Shown here: positions 10,861 through 22,410 of the stretch, piece by piece
Layout: each line of letters opens with the position of its first letter
How positions within the stretch are numbered: position 1 is the first letter of the stretch
From: Musa acuminata AAA Group
Taxonomy: Eukaryota > Streptophyta > Magnoliopsida > Zingiberales > Musaceae
Length of the DNA stretch: 64,000 bases
Reading direction: 5' to 3'
Assembly: GCF_036884655.1 (NCBI RefSeq)
Contig: NC_088348.1
Span: 22,061,501 to 22,125,500, forward strand
Notes under the pieces: generated by a model
The model's input: the letters and a program-made list of their open reading frames with translations, nothing else
What the model was told of the DNA's origin: nothing
Databases searched by the model: none
Position numbers and translations under genes: made by a program

Positions 10861-10875
10861 AAAAAAGGGGGAGAT
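10861..10875 (+). other. E1 polypurine tract at the 3' LTR
   Basis: AAAAAAGGGGGAGAT directly before TGTTGAATCTC, the expected plus-strand primer position. Confidence 0.85.
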
Positions 10876-11873
10876 TGTTGAATCTCGGATTTTGATGATG
10901 AAACCAATCGATAAGTGTTTATGTTTTAATTTGTATTTTGAGTGACGTAGGATGCTTCGATTAGGATGAGATAATTAAAGCAGGAAATATCATGTTGGAC
11001 CGGAGGAACATGTCAGAAGATTTGACGTCGGGCCGGAGGAACAGTCGATGTATTGACAGAAGGCTTCGGGCTGTAGATTCAGGCATCGGGCCAAGAAGAG
11101 CGGATATTGCACCAAGGATATCGGAGTTGCGGAGTCAACTGGCCAATTGGGCAACAGGCCGCAAAAGAAGACGATGCGCCGAAGAATCAGATGAAACGTT
11201 GAGAGACCAATGACATATCAGACAACTTGATTAATGCTTAGTATTAATTGTCTAGATCAAAGTATGTTTTTACATATGCAAGATTAACTACAATAATAAG
11301 GCATGAAGCAAAATGAAGTCCCGAAGTCAAGGACGCGATCACGTTGGGAATTTGAGAGTTCGTCGGAAGTCCGGACGTTCGTCGGAAGTTCTGGCGAAAC
11401 CAGCCAAGAAGTCGCAGAGCTTGCTAGAGAAGCTCGTGGGAACTTGCTAAAAAGATCATAGTGAAGTCTAGGAGCTTGCCGAGAGTCCGCCAAAATATTA
11501 CCGAGAGATCGTCGAAAGTTCGCTGGAAGATCGCCGAAAGCTCGCCGGAAGAATGACATAGGGACTTGTTTAGCTTAGCAAATGTCTTAGGATTTCGTAG
11601 TTAGCACGTAATTGGGCTTGGATTTGGGCCAACCCAATAGGGGCTAGCTAGGCCCATGTAAGGACTGTGTTAGGACCAATAAGAGGCCCAAATAGTGCCC
11701 CAAGGAGTCTCACCGTCATGGCACAATCTTCGAGACTATGTCAGGCGGTGGTACCACCAGTTTGGGCGGTTGCACCGCCCCTGGCAGGGTGCCATGCGGT
11801 TGTACTGCCAGTCTGGGTGATGGTATCGCCTAGCACAGCACCCTAGGCGATGGTACCGCTTGGGCGGTGGTTC

Positions 11874-12479
11874 TGTTGGGTCCAGCCCATATGTGGGCTT
11901 GGACAAATTGGGTCGTTTGAACCCAAATCAAAAAAATTAAAAAGAGAAAGATTAGGTTTCTGAGTTTTCTGCTTGACGATTGGTGGCCAAACGTTGTTAG
12001 TTTTGGCCCAAATTTTATGTGGAGAATCCTTGCAACAAACTCTACAATCTTAACAGTGTTGATCTACAGTTTATCCTCTCTAAGGTACTTTCTTGATATA
12101 CCCACGTTGTGAAACCTAGAATTCTCTTATGAGGAGATCCATCCAATGTGATGAAGATATGCTATTCTTGAGCCAAGATCTATGATCTTGATGCTATTGT
12201 GATCCTCTAGTTATTCTAGAGAAGACCTATTGTAAACCTGTTATCATTACTATTGGTAGTGGAAGTTTGAGGTGGACTACGGTCCCGTAGTTTTTCTTAC
12301 ATTGGGTTTTCCATGTTAAAAGATTTGGTCTCACTGTGTGATTGATTATTTGCTCTATTATTTATGCTGTGCTAGTTAATATTTACATTTGGATATCAAG
12401 TTGGTATTTTGATGAGGACCCCATTTTGATACACAAAGAGGGAAAAGAATATTTCACTTTAACAGATTTTTTCCCAACA
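11874..12479 (+). repeat. Copia 5' LTR
   Basis: TGTTGGGTCC to TTTTTCCCAACA, 606 bases, directly followed by the primer site. Its last ~210 bases recur at 15935-16144. Confidence 0.85.
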
Positions 12480-12481
12480 AG

Positions 12482-12493
12482 TGGTATTAGAGC
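12482..12493 (+). other. Copia primer-binding site
   Basis: TGGTATTAGAGC, one base off the initiator-Met tRNA complement, two bases after the LTR. Confidence 0.8.
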
Positions 12494-12496
12494 AAC

Positions 12497-13372
12497 ATGT
12501 TGTTTGGTGCTAGTTTTTCTTGTATGATTGAAATGGAGCAGTCAAATGATTTGATTAAATTAAAATCATCAAATTATTCCACTTGGAGGCGTCTGATGGA
12601 AGATTTGCTCTATTACAAAGATTTGTATAAGCCCATCAAGGTTAAAGATAAACCTTCTACTATGGACGATGAAGAATGAAAAATTCAACATAGAAAAGCT
12701 ATTGCCTATATTAGAAGATGGATGGATATAAACTTGCATGAGCATATTTCTGATGAAACCATAGCTGATGTTGTTTGGTAAAGGTTAGAAAACCTCTTTG
12801 CGAAAAAGACAGTGGGAAATAGAATTTCTCTCCTCAGAAGGCTTGTAAATTCAAAGTATAAAGATGGTGGTAATATTGTTAACCATATAAGCCTATTTCA
12901 GAGTCTTGCAAACAAACTAATTGTTATGAAAATGAATATAGATGATGAGATGCAAGGATTATTACTTCTCAGCTCTTTATCAGAAAGTTGGGAAACATAT
13001 GTGGTGACTATTTGCAACTCCACGCCAAAGGGAACTCTAACTGTAGATATGGTTAAAGACAGTTTACTAAATGAAGATGCCAGAAGGAAAGAACAGGGTG
13101 AATCTTCTTCTAGTGCATTTGTTACTGAAAAACAAGAAAGACGTAGAAGAAGTCATAGCAGAAATCCACATGGTTATAGAGGAAAATCCAAGTCTAGAAG
13201 AGATATCAAATGTTTTCACTGTAACAAGCCAAATCATATGAAGAAAGAGTGTAGGTTTTGGAAGCAAGAACATAATGAAATGAAGAAAAATGAGAAAGAG
13301 ACTAATACAGTTGCTGCTGAAGGTAATATCACTATTGTCTGTGATGAAGGTTGTGTTAGTCTTGTAGCTTAG
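12497..13372 (+). pseudogene. Copia gag with zinc knuckle, degenerate
   Basis: Capsid/nucleocapsid protein of the Copia element. The N-terminus reads LIKLKSSNYSTWRRLMEDLL, matching the opening of Tork-type gag. A CCHC knuckle, CFHCNKPNHMKKEC (C-x2-C-x4-H-x4-C), lies at about 13210-13251 and should bind RNA. One frame runs through but is broken by stops at 12677-12679 (TGG to TGA type), 12779 and 13370. A basic stretch precedes the knuckle. The frame runs straight into the protease region, as in single-frame Copia polyproteins. MEQS at 12533 is an alternative start. Confidence 0.85.
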
Positions 13373-14640
13373 GACAGTAATTGGGTAATTGACTCTAGTA
13401 CTTCATTTCATGTTACTTCTCATGGTGATTTCTTTAGATCTTACACTGCTGGTGATTTTGGTAATGTCAGAATGGGAAATAGTGGTACATCTAAGATTGT
13501 GGGTATTGGAGATATTTGCTTGGAGACCAATATTGGGAGCAAATTGATACTCAAAGATGTAAGACATGTTCCAGATATTCGTCTTAACTTGATATCTACA
13601 TGTAGACTTGATGATGAGGGCTTTGTATACTATTTTGGTGAAAACAAATGGAAACTCACTAAAGGTTCTCTGATTGTGGCAAGGGGAAAGAAACTTAACT
13701 CTTTTTATATTATGGAAGCTAAGCTACACAAAGGAGAGATTAATACAATTCAAAAAGGTGAAAGTATAGATCTTTGACATAAGAGGCTTGGACATATCAA
13801 CGAGAAGGGACTTCAAACTCTTGCTAGAAAGCAGTTCTTACCAGAGTTGCAAGGTACATCTCTTAAATCTTATGATCATTGCTTAGCTGAAAAAATATAT
13901 ATAGTTGTATTTCAAACATATCCATCATCTAGAAGATCAGATGTTATTGATTTAGTTCATACTGATATTTGTACTATGCAAATTAGAACTCTTGGAGGTG
14001 CTCTTTATTTGGTTACTTTTATTGATGACCATTCTAGAAAAGTGTGGGCTTTTGCTTTGAAATATAAAGATCAGGTACTCGATATTTTCAAGGAGTTTCA
14101 TGTCAGTGTTGAAAGAAAAACTGGTAGAAAACTAAAGTGTATTCGATCAGATAATGGTGGAGAGTATAAGGGTCCTTTTAAGAATTATTGCAGGTTCCAT
14201 GGTATCAAGCTTGAGAAAATAGTTCATAAAACTCATCAACAGAATGGTGTGGCAGAAAGGATGAACAGAACCATTGAAGAAAGGATTAGGTGTATGCTTT
14301 CCCACGCCAAGTTACCAAAGTCATTTTGGGGGGGAGGCTATGAGAACTATAGTTGATCTAATAAATCTTTCTCCATTAGTTCCTCTGAAAGGTGATGTTC
14401 CAGAGAGAGTATGGAGAGGAAAAGATATATCTTATAATCACTTAAGAGTCTTTGGGTGTAAAGCATTTATTCATATTCCCAAAGATGAGAGGTCCAAGCT
14501 TGATAGTAAAGCAAAAGCATGTATTTTCTTGGGATATGATCATGAAGAGTTTGGGTACATATTATGGGATCCAGTAAACAAGAAGATTATTAAAAGCAGA
14601 GATGTTGTGTTTCTTGAAGACCAATTGTTTGATAATGATG
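13373..14640 (+). pseudogene. Copia protease-integrase region, degenerate
   Basis: The protease starts with WVIDSSTSFHVTS; the usual catalytic D-S/T-G is D-S-S here, so Gly is lost. The GAG-pre-integrase block has HKRLGH, and the second zinc Cys pair is damaged (SYDHC). The integrase core keeps D (HTDI, 13964), D (RSDNGGEY, 14150) and E (GVAERMNR, 14255), with the last two about 35 residues apart. A stop lies at about 13775. A frameshift in a G run near 14327-14334 separates SFWGG from AMRTIVDL. The later PERVW and FGC...KLD...FLGY blocks belong to the integrase C-terminal region. Confidence 0.85.
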
Positions 14641-15937
14641 ATAATATTGAGAAGCCAGAAACCTCTATTTATATTCCTTGGAGTTTGGGTCCAGTTCCTT
14701 CACTTGTAGTTCATGATGATCATGGGGGAGATGAACAAGAAGATTGTGGTGAGAATACCAATGATGATACACATATAGTTGATGATGCTGAACCAATTGA
14801 ACAGACACCTCCACCACCAGTTGAGATTCCATTGAGAAGATCCACTAGAAAGCGACAACTATCTACCAGATATCCTCCACATGAGTATGTTATGTTTACT
14901 GACGAGGGAGAGCCAGAAACTTACCAAGAAGCTATTCTACATGAGAATAAGAGTGAGTGGGTTAAAGCCATGCAAGAAGAGATGAGATCCTTGCTTGAGA
15001 ACCACACCTATGACTTGGTAAAGTTACCTAAAGAGAAGAAAGCTCTCAAGAATAAGTGGGTTTATAAATTAAAGACTGAAAATAATAGCTCACAACAAAG
15101 ATACAAGGCATGACTAGTTGTGAAAGGATTCAGTCAGAAGAAAGGTATTGACTTTGAAGAAATATTTTCTACAATTGTGAAAATGTCCTCTATCCGAGTT
15201 GTTCTTGGTTTAGCTACCCGCTTGAATTTAGAAGTTGAGCAACTTGATGTAAAAATAGTATTTCTTCATGGTGACCTAGAAGAAGAAATTTACATGGAGC
15301 AACCAGAAGGTTTCAAAGTTAAGGGAAAAGAAAATTTGGTGTATAAGCTTAGGAAAAGCTTATATGGACTCAAACAGGCACGTAAACAATGGTATAAGAA
15401 GTTTGATTCCTTTATGATGAGCCAAGGGTATGATATAACCATATCTGATCATTGTATGTTTATGAAGAAATTTTCAGATGATGATTTTATTATTTTATTG
15501 CTATATGTTGATGATATGCTTATTGTTGGCCATGATGTTGGAAAAATTGGAAAGCTTAAAAGAGAGCTAAGTAAGTCTTTTGCCATGAAAGACTTGGGAT
15601 CGGTGAAATAAATACTTGGCATGAAGATTCTTCGTAATAGGAAGAAAAAGAAGATTTGGCTATCTCAGGAGACTTACATTAAAAAGGTTCTTGAAAGATT
15701 CAACATGAGTAAAGCCAAAGCAGTTTATTCTCCACTTGTAGGTCATTTTAAGCTTAGTTCGAAAAAATATCCTACAAGTGAGAAAGAAACAGAAGAAATG
15801 TCCAAAGTGCCTTACTCATCTACAGTAGGCAGTTTGATGTATGCTATGGTTTGTACTATGCTAGATATACCTCATGCAGTTGGAGTTGTCAATCGATTTC
15901 TCTTTAATCCTGAAAGGAACATTGGGCAACAGTGAAA
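14641..15937 (+). pseudogene. Copia reverse transcriptase, truncated
   Basis: RT of the RVT_2 type. After an acidic linker the frame reads WVKAMQEEM and KNKWVYKLK. Catalytic blocks are QLDVKIVFLHG (Asp at 15246) and LLYVDDMLIVG (Asp pair at 15510 and 15513). SLYGLKQ lies between them. Stops at 15111 and 15609 are both explained by C-to-T changes of CGA and CAA. The frame ends soon after VGSLMYAM, so the RNase H domain is missing and the frame joins the 3' LTR remnant directly. Confidence 0.85.
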
Positions 15938-16144
15938 TGGACTACGGTCCCGTGATTTTTCCCACATTAGGTTTTCCACGTTAAAAGATTTGGTCTCACT
16001 ATGTGATTGATTATTTGCTCTATTGTTTATGTTGTGCTAGTTGATATTTACATTTGGATATCAAGTTGGTATTTTGATGAGGAACCCATTTTGATACACA
16101 AAGAGGGAAAAGAATATTTTGCTTTAACAGGTTTTTTCCCAATA
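15935..16144 (+). repeat. Copia 3' LTR remnant
   Basis: Matches about 12260-12479 of the 5' LTR (GGACTACGGTCCCG, then GGTCTCACT). The first ~400 bases of the LTR, PPT and RNase H were lost in one deletion. Confidence 0.8.
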
Positions 16145-16301
16145 GGTACCGCCTAGGGTAGTGTCAATCAGACTGACACTAGGCGGTGATACCACCCAAC
16201 GCAAGCGGTGGTACCACCCAACGCAAGCGGTGGTACCGCCCGTGCCCGGGGAACCCAGGATAGGAAAGTTTTAGGCTCCAAGTTTGAATCAACTTGAAGC
16301 C

Positions 16302-16309
16302 TATAAATA
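16302..16309 (+). promoter_or_regulatory. E1 3' LTR TATA box
   Basis: TATAAATA in the same GAAGCC context as at 5631. Confidence 0.65.
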
Positions 16310-16798
16310 TCCCTCTCATCCCTGGTTAAAACACACAAGCACAGAGAGATTAAAAGAAAGAAAACGCTACTACGATCATAAGTGTATTCCCTCCTCTAGC
16401 TTAAACTTAGATTTCTGTTTAGAGAGGAGAGTGAGTGCTTGTAAGGGTTATCTCCTAAACCTGATAAAAGGAGAAGAGGGGTGTAAAAGGTGATTGGCCT
16501 TCGCCTATTGAAGGAAGGCCTCTAGTGGACGCCGGTGACCTCGTCGGAGGAGGAAGCCGAAAGTGGATGTAGGTTAAGATTGACTGAACCACTCTAAATC
16601 TCGATTTGTATTTACATTCTGCTCTTTATCTTAACTACAAACTGCCTCTATTGCTTTACATCAACTATACTTATGTTTGCTCTCAAGTTAAAGATCTTTC
16701 CGAAACGGTTTTCGTACGAAGTCTTTTTGAACCGATGAAAGTTTTTTACTATACTAATTCACCCCCCTCCCCTCTTAGTACCGACCCCGATCCTAACA

Positions 16799-16868
16799 CA
16801 AAATGGGAGGTAGTGGGGTTAAAGATATCCATGAGGAAGAAGAGGGACAAGGAGACCACTACGTGTCT
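16799..16868 (-). pseudogene. DUF3537-family pseudogene, piece 2
   Basis: A 70-base sliver of host DNA between E1 and E2. The minus strand reads RHVVVSLSLFFLMDI and PTTSHF. It joins in frame to ...VDQSDIRH of piece 1 (30934-31100) and to FVLCAFTRR of piece 3 (4150-4504). The two junctions fall at the target-site duplications of E2 and E1. It appears to be a hydrophobic membrane segment. Confidence 0.7.
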
Positions 16869-17291
16869 TGTTAGGATCGAGTCGGTACTAAGAGGGGGGG
16901 GGGGTGAATTAGTGCATACGATAAAAACATCGATTTTGAAAATCTTTGTACGTTTGATAAAAACCGATCTCGGAAAGATGAGTTTAACTTGAAAGCTCAT
17001 TCGTAAGCGTAGTGAAAGCAATAAGCATATAAGGCAGTTTACAGTAAAGGTAAATAGCAAGAATAGAAATGCAAACCAAGTTTTATAGTGGTTTGATCGT
17101 CATGACCTACATCCACTCCCAATTCCTCTTCTGTCGAGGCCACTGACATTCACTAACGATCTTCTTTCAATGGGCGAAGATCAACTACCCTTACAACTCG
17201 ATTCTCCTTTTGACAAGTTTAGGAGAGAACCTTTACACCCTCACTACCTCTTCTCTTAAACTTCACTAACACTTAGAGCTTGAGAGGAGTT

Positions 17292-18902
17292 TGTTAGGAC
17301 CGGAGCGGCACTAAAAGAGGGGGGGGGGGGTGAATTAGTGCAACGGTAAAGTATGATAAACTTTCGACGATTTAAACACTTACGGAAACTTCGTATGATA
17401 AAAGTAATGTTTTGTTTGAAACCGTTTCGATTGTGTTTTAACTTGAAGGCATATGTAAGAAGGAGACAAAGAAGTAGAGCATCAAAATAAAGATGGTTTC
17501 CAGTAATATAAATGACAATAAGATAAATGCAAACCAGAGAAGACGATAGTTTATAGTGGTTCGGTCAATCATGACCTACATCCACTCCTCCGATTCCTCT
17601 TCCGTCGAGGCCACCGGCATCCACTAATGATCTTCCTTTACTAGGCGAAGATCAACCTCCTTCTTACACCCCTCTTACAACCTCATACAAGTGGTTCACC
17701 CTTTTACAAAGATTTCAATGAAAAGAAAGGAGGTGAACACTCAAGCTATTGAAAACAAGACTTTTCCTAAAGCTTTTCTCAACTTCTAGCTTCTCAAAAG
17801 GTTGTCTTCTCTGCTGAGAAATGAGGGGTATTTATAGGCCCCAAGAGGATTCAAATTTGGGCTCCAAAATTTGAATTCTCTTGGGTTTCCGAGGCCGGCG
17901 GTGCCACCGCCTGTCAGTGGCGGTGCCACCGCCTGTTCCTATCAGACATTGACAGTGCTGGGCGATGCCACCGCCCAGCTCTCGGGTGCTGGGCGGTGCC
18001 ACCGCCTAGGCCAATTCAGCTCACTGGTTGGGCTCCAAATTTGGCCCAAACCAGTCCGAACTCGGGCCCAATTGGCCCATACTTGGGTTATTAGATTAAT
18101 ACCTAATCCTAACTCTAATTAACGTGCTAACTATGAATTTAAAGATATTTTCTAAGCTATTACAAAGTCCGTAAGTCAAGACTTCTTCCGGCGAACTTTC
18201 GACAGTTTTCCGATAAACTCTCGGAAACCATTCTGCGGACTCCCGGCAAGCTCCTAGACTTCACGAATTGATCTTGACGAGTTCCAACGAGCTTCTTCGG
18301 CAAGCTCCGATCTTTCTCGGCGAGCTCCACGAACTTCCAACGAACCTTCCGGCAAGCTTTCGAAAAACCCTTCGGCAAGCTCCCTACTCATTCTCGACTA
18401 GTTCCGGCAGCATTCCCGATGAACCTTCGGACTTCCGTCGAACTCTCGAACTCGCAACGAATCCTTCGCGCTTGACTCCGGCACTTTGTTTCACTTTATA
18501 TCTTCATCGTTATCATAGTTAATCCTGCACACACAAACCAAAACTCAATTCCGATCTAGACAATTATTACAACTCGAATTGACATTTTGTTGCTCGGCAC
18601 GTCATTGGTTGGCGCTTCGTCCGATTCTTCAGTGCATCGTCCTCTCTTGCAGCTTGTTGCCCAATCGGCGATTGACCTCTGCAACCCCGATATCCTTGGC
18701 GTAATTCCGCTTTCCTTAGCCCGATGCCCGACGTCCGAAGCGTTCAGCCATCCAATATCCTGACGTGATCTCTTCCGGCACAACGTCAATTCCTCCTGCG
18801 TTAACTGTCTAATCCTGATTGAGTAGCCCTGCATCACTCAAAATGCAGTTAAACATCTAAATATAATCAATTAGTTTCATCATCAAAATTCGAGATTCAA
18901 TA
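17292..18902 (-). mobile_element. Solo LTR in the E2 3' LTR, minus strand
   Basis: Boundaries are TGTTAGGACC (17292) and GATTCAATA (18902; consensus end mutated). GAGTT on both sides (17287-17291 and 18903-18907) is a perfect target-site duplication. Its modules have a GGTGCCACC core (17885-18010), and a TATA box lies at 17829-17836. Confidence 0.9.
17829..17836 (-). promoter_or_regulatory. TATA box of the 17292-18902 solo LTR
   Basis: Minus-strand TATAAATA in the context GGGGCCTATAAATACCCC. Confidence 0.6.
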
Positions 18903-19781
18903 GAGTTCTCACAAGATTACAATAGCGTTTTTTTTTCTTTTGGCTCTCAGTTTTTGTGTAATCTGAGCAGAGATGACAGAGGTGTTTATAGGCCCCAAAT
19001 GGATTCAAACTTGGAGCTTAAAAGTATCTCATCCATAGTTTTTGGGTACTAGCGGTACCATCGCCTAGTCTGGCGGCACCACCTCTTGACATAGTCTGGG
19101 AGATTGTGTTTGGGTGGTATCACTACCTAACATTGGGTGGTACCACCGCCTAGACTAGCGATACCACTGCTTGACACTAGGCGGTACCACTGCCCAATCT
19201 GGCGGTACTACCACCTGACATAGTCTTAGAGACTATATCTTGAAGATTGAGCCACTAGCGGTGCCACCGTCTGACCCAACTTTTGGGTCACTGAATAGGC
19301 CTTTCTCTTGACCCAAAACTATCCCAATTTGGGCCCAATTAGCTCCTAATTGAGTTGGCCTAATTATATTCTAAACCAACCTAATTATAACTAAAACTAT
19401 TTTGATCTAGACAAATTATTACATGCAAGAATACTAAGTTGTCCGGCATGTCATTGGTTCATCCGGCGCTTTATCCGACCCTTTAACGCATCGTCCTCTC
19501 CTTCGACGTATTGTCTAATCAATATGTTGCCTTCTCGTAACATCATATCTCCTTGGTGCAATGTCCGATCTTCTTGGCCCGATGCCCGAACTCATGGCAC
19601 GAAGCTAGTCCTCCGGTTTGATGTCCAATCTACAGACATGTTCAATTCCGGCCCAACTTCTTATTCTTCCTACTTTAATCAATTTGTCTCTCCTAATCAA
19701 AGCTAGTCCTGCGTCACTCAAAACATAGATTAAATCATGACATTATCAATTGGTTTCATCATCAAAATACGAGATTTAACA

Positions 19782-19797
19782 ATCTCCCTCTTTTTGA
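19782..19797 (-). other. E2 polypurine tract
   Basis: Minus-strand TCAAAAAGAGGGAGAT directly before the 3' LTR. Confidence 0.8.
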
Positions 19798-19819
19798 TGT
19801 TGACAACCAATTGATGACG

Positions 19820-19861
19820 AAGTTAACCTTAACTCCCCCTATCAATATGTCATATTGATAG
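19820..19861 (-). other. E2 palindrome cluster
   Basis: CTATCAATAT / ATATTGATAG at 19839-19861 and a TTAACTCC-type palindrome at 19820-19836. The middle hairpin of E1/E4/E5 is absent. Confidence 0.75.
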
Positions 19862-21856
19862 AAACATAAATTCAAAAATAAATTATGAATCCAAGCAACA
19901 TGTCATCATAAAATCATGCATAATCAAAATTTTAATACATTATTCTATGCATGATTGTCATCATAACTTCTCCCCTTTTGTCATCAACAAAAAGGAGAAG
20001 TGCAACTAGCAAGTTTTTGAGATATAATTTTAAATCGTTGTATTATAAACATAGTTTCAAGTTTTTGAAACATCATTGTGTATATCATCATGCAAGCTAG
20101 CAAGTTTTTTAGATATAAAAGTTAGCAAAACTTTTACATCTTTTAAGATGTGCAAGATAGCATGTTTTCTTTTCTTTGCAATGTTCAAGCTAACAAGTTT
20201 TTTGAAAAGGAATACAAGATTTACATCATTTTGGAACATTCAAACTAACAAATTTTACATCATTTTAGAGCATGCAAGATAGCAAATTTTACTCCCCCTT
20301 TGTCATTATCAAATAGAATGTTATGATTCTTTTCCCTTTACCTTAATCTTCAAATCATGACAAAGATACAGTATCAATCTTATTTCAATATGACATATTG
20401 AAATAAGGTATCATTTCATAAAATGATAGTTGTTGACTTTCATATCATTTCATCAAAAAAATCATAAGTATTGCATACATCATTCCAAATCATAAATATT
20501 TTAATTATGATGGTATCAAAATATCAAATTACATTACATCATACCATGCATGATCATAACTTCTCAACATAATATCATGAGTATTTCATGCATAATTTCA
20601 TATCATTACATGAAGAATATTAAGAAAAATTAATTGGGTGATAAGATATACACTTCATAAATACAAGAGAGTCATGAACCAAATTTCAAATTATGAATAT
20701 AAAAAAATCAAGAGAAAATTTATGATTCTTTTTGGATGACTCAAATAAAAAAAAAGAAGAATCATAGTAAATGATCTTGATTTATAAAAAAATCTCATGT
20801 TATAATTCCAAGAATTCACATGAAAAATTATGATTTATTTAATTAATTTTTCTTTTTAGTAAATAGTAAAAAGAACCATGGGAGTTCAAAAACAAGATCT
20901 TGATTCATAGAAAGATCTCAAGTATCAAATATCGAGAAATCAAAATAATAATTTGGATAAAAAAAATAAATCTCAAACCATAAAATTTTCTTGTAAAAAC
21001 TATCAAGTCATCATCATTATCACTTTGGGCATGATACCAAATCAATAAATTTTCAAATCAACATTACTTTGGTATATATGATACCAAAACATAGTTTCAA
21101 GTCTTCTACATATAACACGCATAATTTCAAACCATTACAGACCATTATCAAGGTCATAGTTTATTTACATAAGTTTCTTTTTTAGTAAATGATAAGAAGG
21201 AATCATCAAAGATAGAAAATATTTTGATTCTCATAAAAAGCTCAAGTAGAGAAATCAAAAGAAAGTTCATGATTCGGTTGGAAAATTTTCATTCAAATTC
21301 AATTTGTCAACTCCAAACTTATCATGAAAATCACTTTTCTTAATTCAAGAAATAACATAAAATAGATTCATCACTAAGAATTACTTGTTGAAAAATTAAA
21401 AAGCTTTAGAGATATTTTCAAGAAACATGCATTCTTCAATTTTTGTTTCAATTTAAGTGATTTGATTTCATATAAGCATGCCCAAGTTTTTTTATGTCAA
21501 ATCAAAACATGCATCATCATTTAAAATCGAAAGAGCAAAGACAAGATTCATCATAAAAATCATCAAGACTTCAAATCATCATGCATAATTAAAACATTAA
21601 ATCGTCAAGCATGATTTCATTAAACATAAAGCATTTTCAATCAAAATCATTTATAATCGTAAAGCAAAATGGAAATCATCAAGATACACATTATTGCTTC
21701 TTAAAACATATATAGAATTAATCTTATTAGGTGTACAACCATTAGATTTAAATCTAACATTTTGTTCCTTTATCATAAAACATAAAATTTTCATAATCAA
21801 TATATATATATATATATAATTTTTTAAACTAATTTAAAAATAACTAATGAAATGCA
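19862..21856 (-). other. E2 AT-rich interior
   Basis: No gene. Minus-strand extra purine tracts lie at about 19968-19986 and 20291-20307. The stretch 20010-20290 carries the same degenerate words (GCTAGCTTGCA, CTTGAACATT) as the other elements. An (AT)n run lies near 21802-21818. Confidence 0.7.
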
Positions 21857-22410
21857 TCAAGTTATTTTAAAATAAGGTAAATACATTTCGGGTGAGTTAC
21901 ATACCTCATTATGAAAGGCCACCTCGTCTTTGTTGGTTTGCTCCTCGTCTTCGGATACGCTCGATTCGTCCTTTATCAACTTCTTCTTTAGTTTTATATA
22001 CTCATCTTTAGAGTGACCCAACTTCTTGCTTTCATAGCAAGTAGTTGTGCTCTTTTTAAGTTTATTTTTATTCTTTGATTCTTGTTTCATAAACTTTTTA
22101 AGCTTTATTGTTAAGAGTTCAAAGTCATCATCACTTGAGCTTTCGCTCGAGTGGTCTTCTTAAGTTCTAAGTGTCAAATCCTTCATGTTCTTAGGAAGGT
22201 TGTTCTCATGTTCATCAAGTTCATCATATGCCTTGCACGTCATTTCATAGGTCATCAAAGACCTAATAAGTTCTTTAACCAGAAAATGGTTCAAGTTCTT
22301 TGATTATTGAATAGCCATTACTTTATTATCCCAATTTTTAGGAAGGGATTTTAGTATTTTGTTAACAAGTTCAAGGTTAGAAAAACTTTTACTAAGTACT
22401 TTTAAATAAT
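21857..22410 (-). pseudogene. E2 gag C-terminal half
   Basis: The minus strand ends ...YFKIT-stop (21857), like the other family gag frames. This copy best preserves the zinc knuckle: CYESKKLGHSKDEY, a CCHC motif with two Cys replaced (Ser and Tyr). The acidic SEDEE block follows. Upstream, frame-broken blocks for the ELIRSLMTYEM-like region are readable to about 22400, where the unrelated repeat begins. The N-terminal half is absent. Confidence 0.75.

Larger units (their letters stand above)
11874..16144 (+). mobile_element. Degenerate Tork-like Ty1/Copia element
   Basis: The element starts TGTTGGGTCC and ends CCCAATA. The flanks GGTTC (11869-11873) and GGTAC (16145-16149) are a 4-of-5 target-site duplication within the E1 3' LTR. 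It has a 606-base 5' LTR, primer site, and one reading direction for gag, protease, integrase and RT. RNase H and most of the 3' LTR are deleted. Gag and pol resemble the Tnt1/Tork lineage by domain order and motifs; the lineage is inferred from memory. Confidence 0.85.
4505..16798 (+). mobile_element. E1: gag-only Sirevirus-like LTR retrotransposon
   Basis: Both LTRs start TGTTGAATCTC and end CCTAACA. The flanks are CAAAG (4500-4504) and CAAAA (16799-16803), a 4-of-5 target-site duplication lying inside the DUF3537-like exon. The order is 5' LTR, tRNA-Met primer site, degenerate gag, AT-rich non-coding DNA with several purine tracts, PPT, 3' LTR. No pol is present. It was later hit by a minus solo LTR in the interior and by a Copia element in the 3' LTR. 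It is best described as a non-autonomous, gag-bearing (TR-GAG-like) derivative of a Sirevirus. Confidence 0.85.
10876..16798 (+). repeat. E1 3' LTR, interrupted by a Copia insertion
   Basis: The LTR runs 10876-11873 and resumes at 16145-16798. It has a TATA box at 16302-16309 and ends CCTAACA at 16798. GC-rich modules flank the Copia on both sides, which landed inside the array. Confidence 0.85.
16869..19781 (-). repeat. E2 3' LTR, interrupted by a solo LTR
   Basis: Segments 16869-17291 and 18908-19781. It starts on the minus strand at 19781 as TGTTAAATCTC (one change from consensus) and ends TCCTAACA at 16869. GGTACC-type modules lie at about 19030-19275. Confidence 0.8.
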
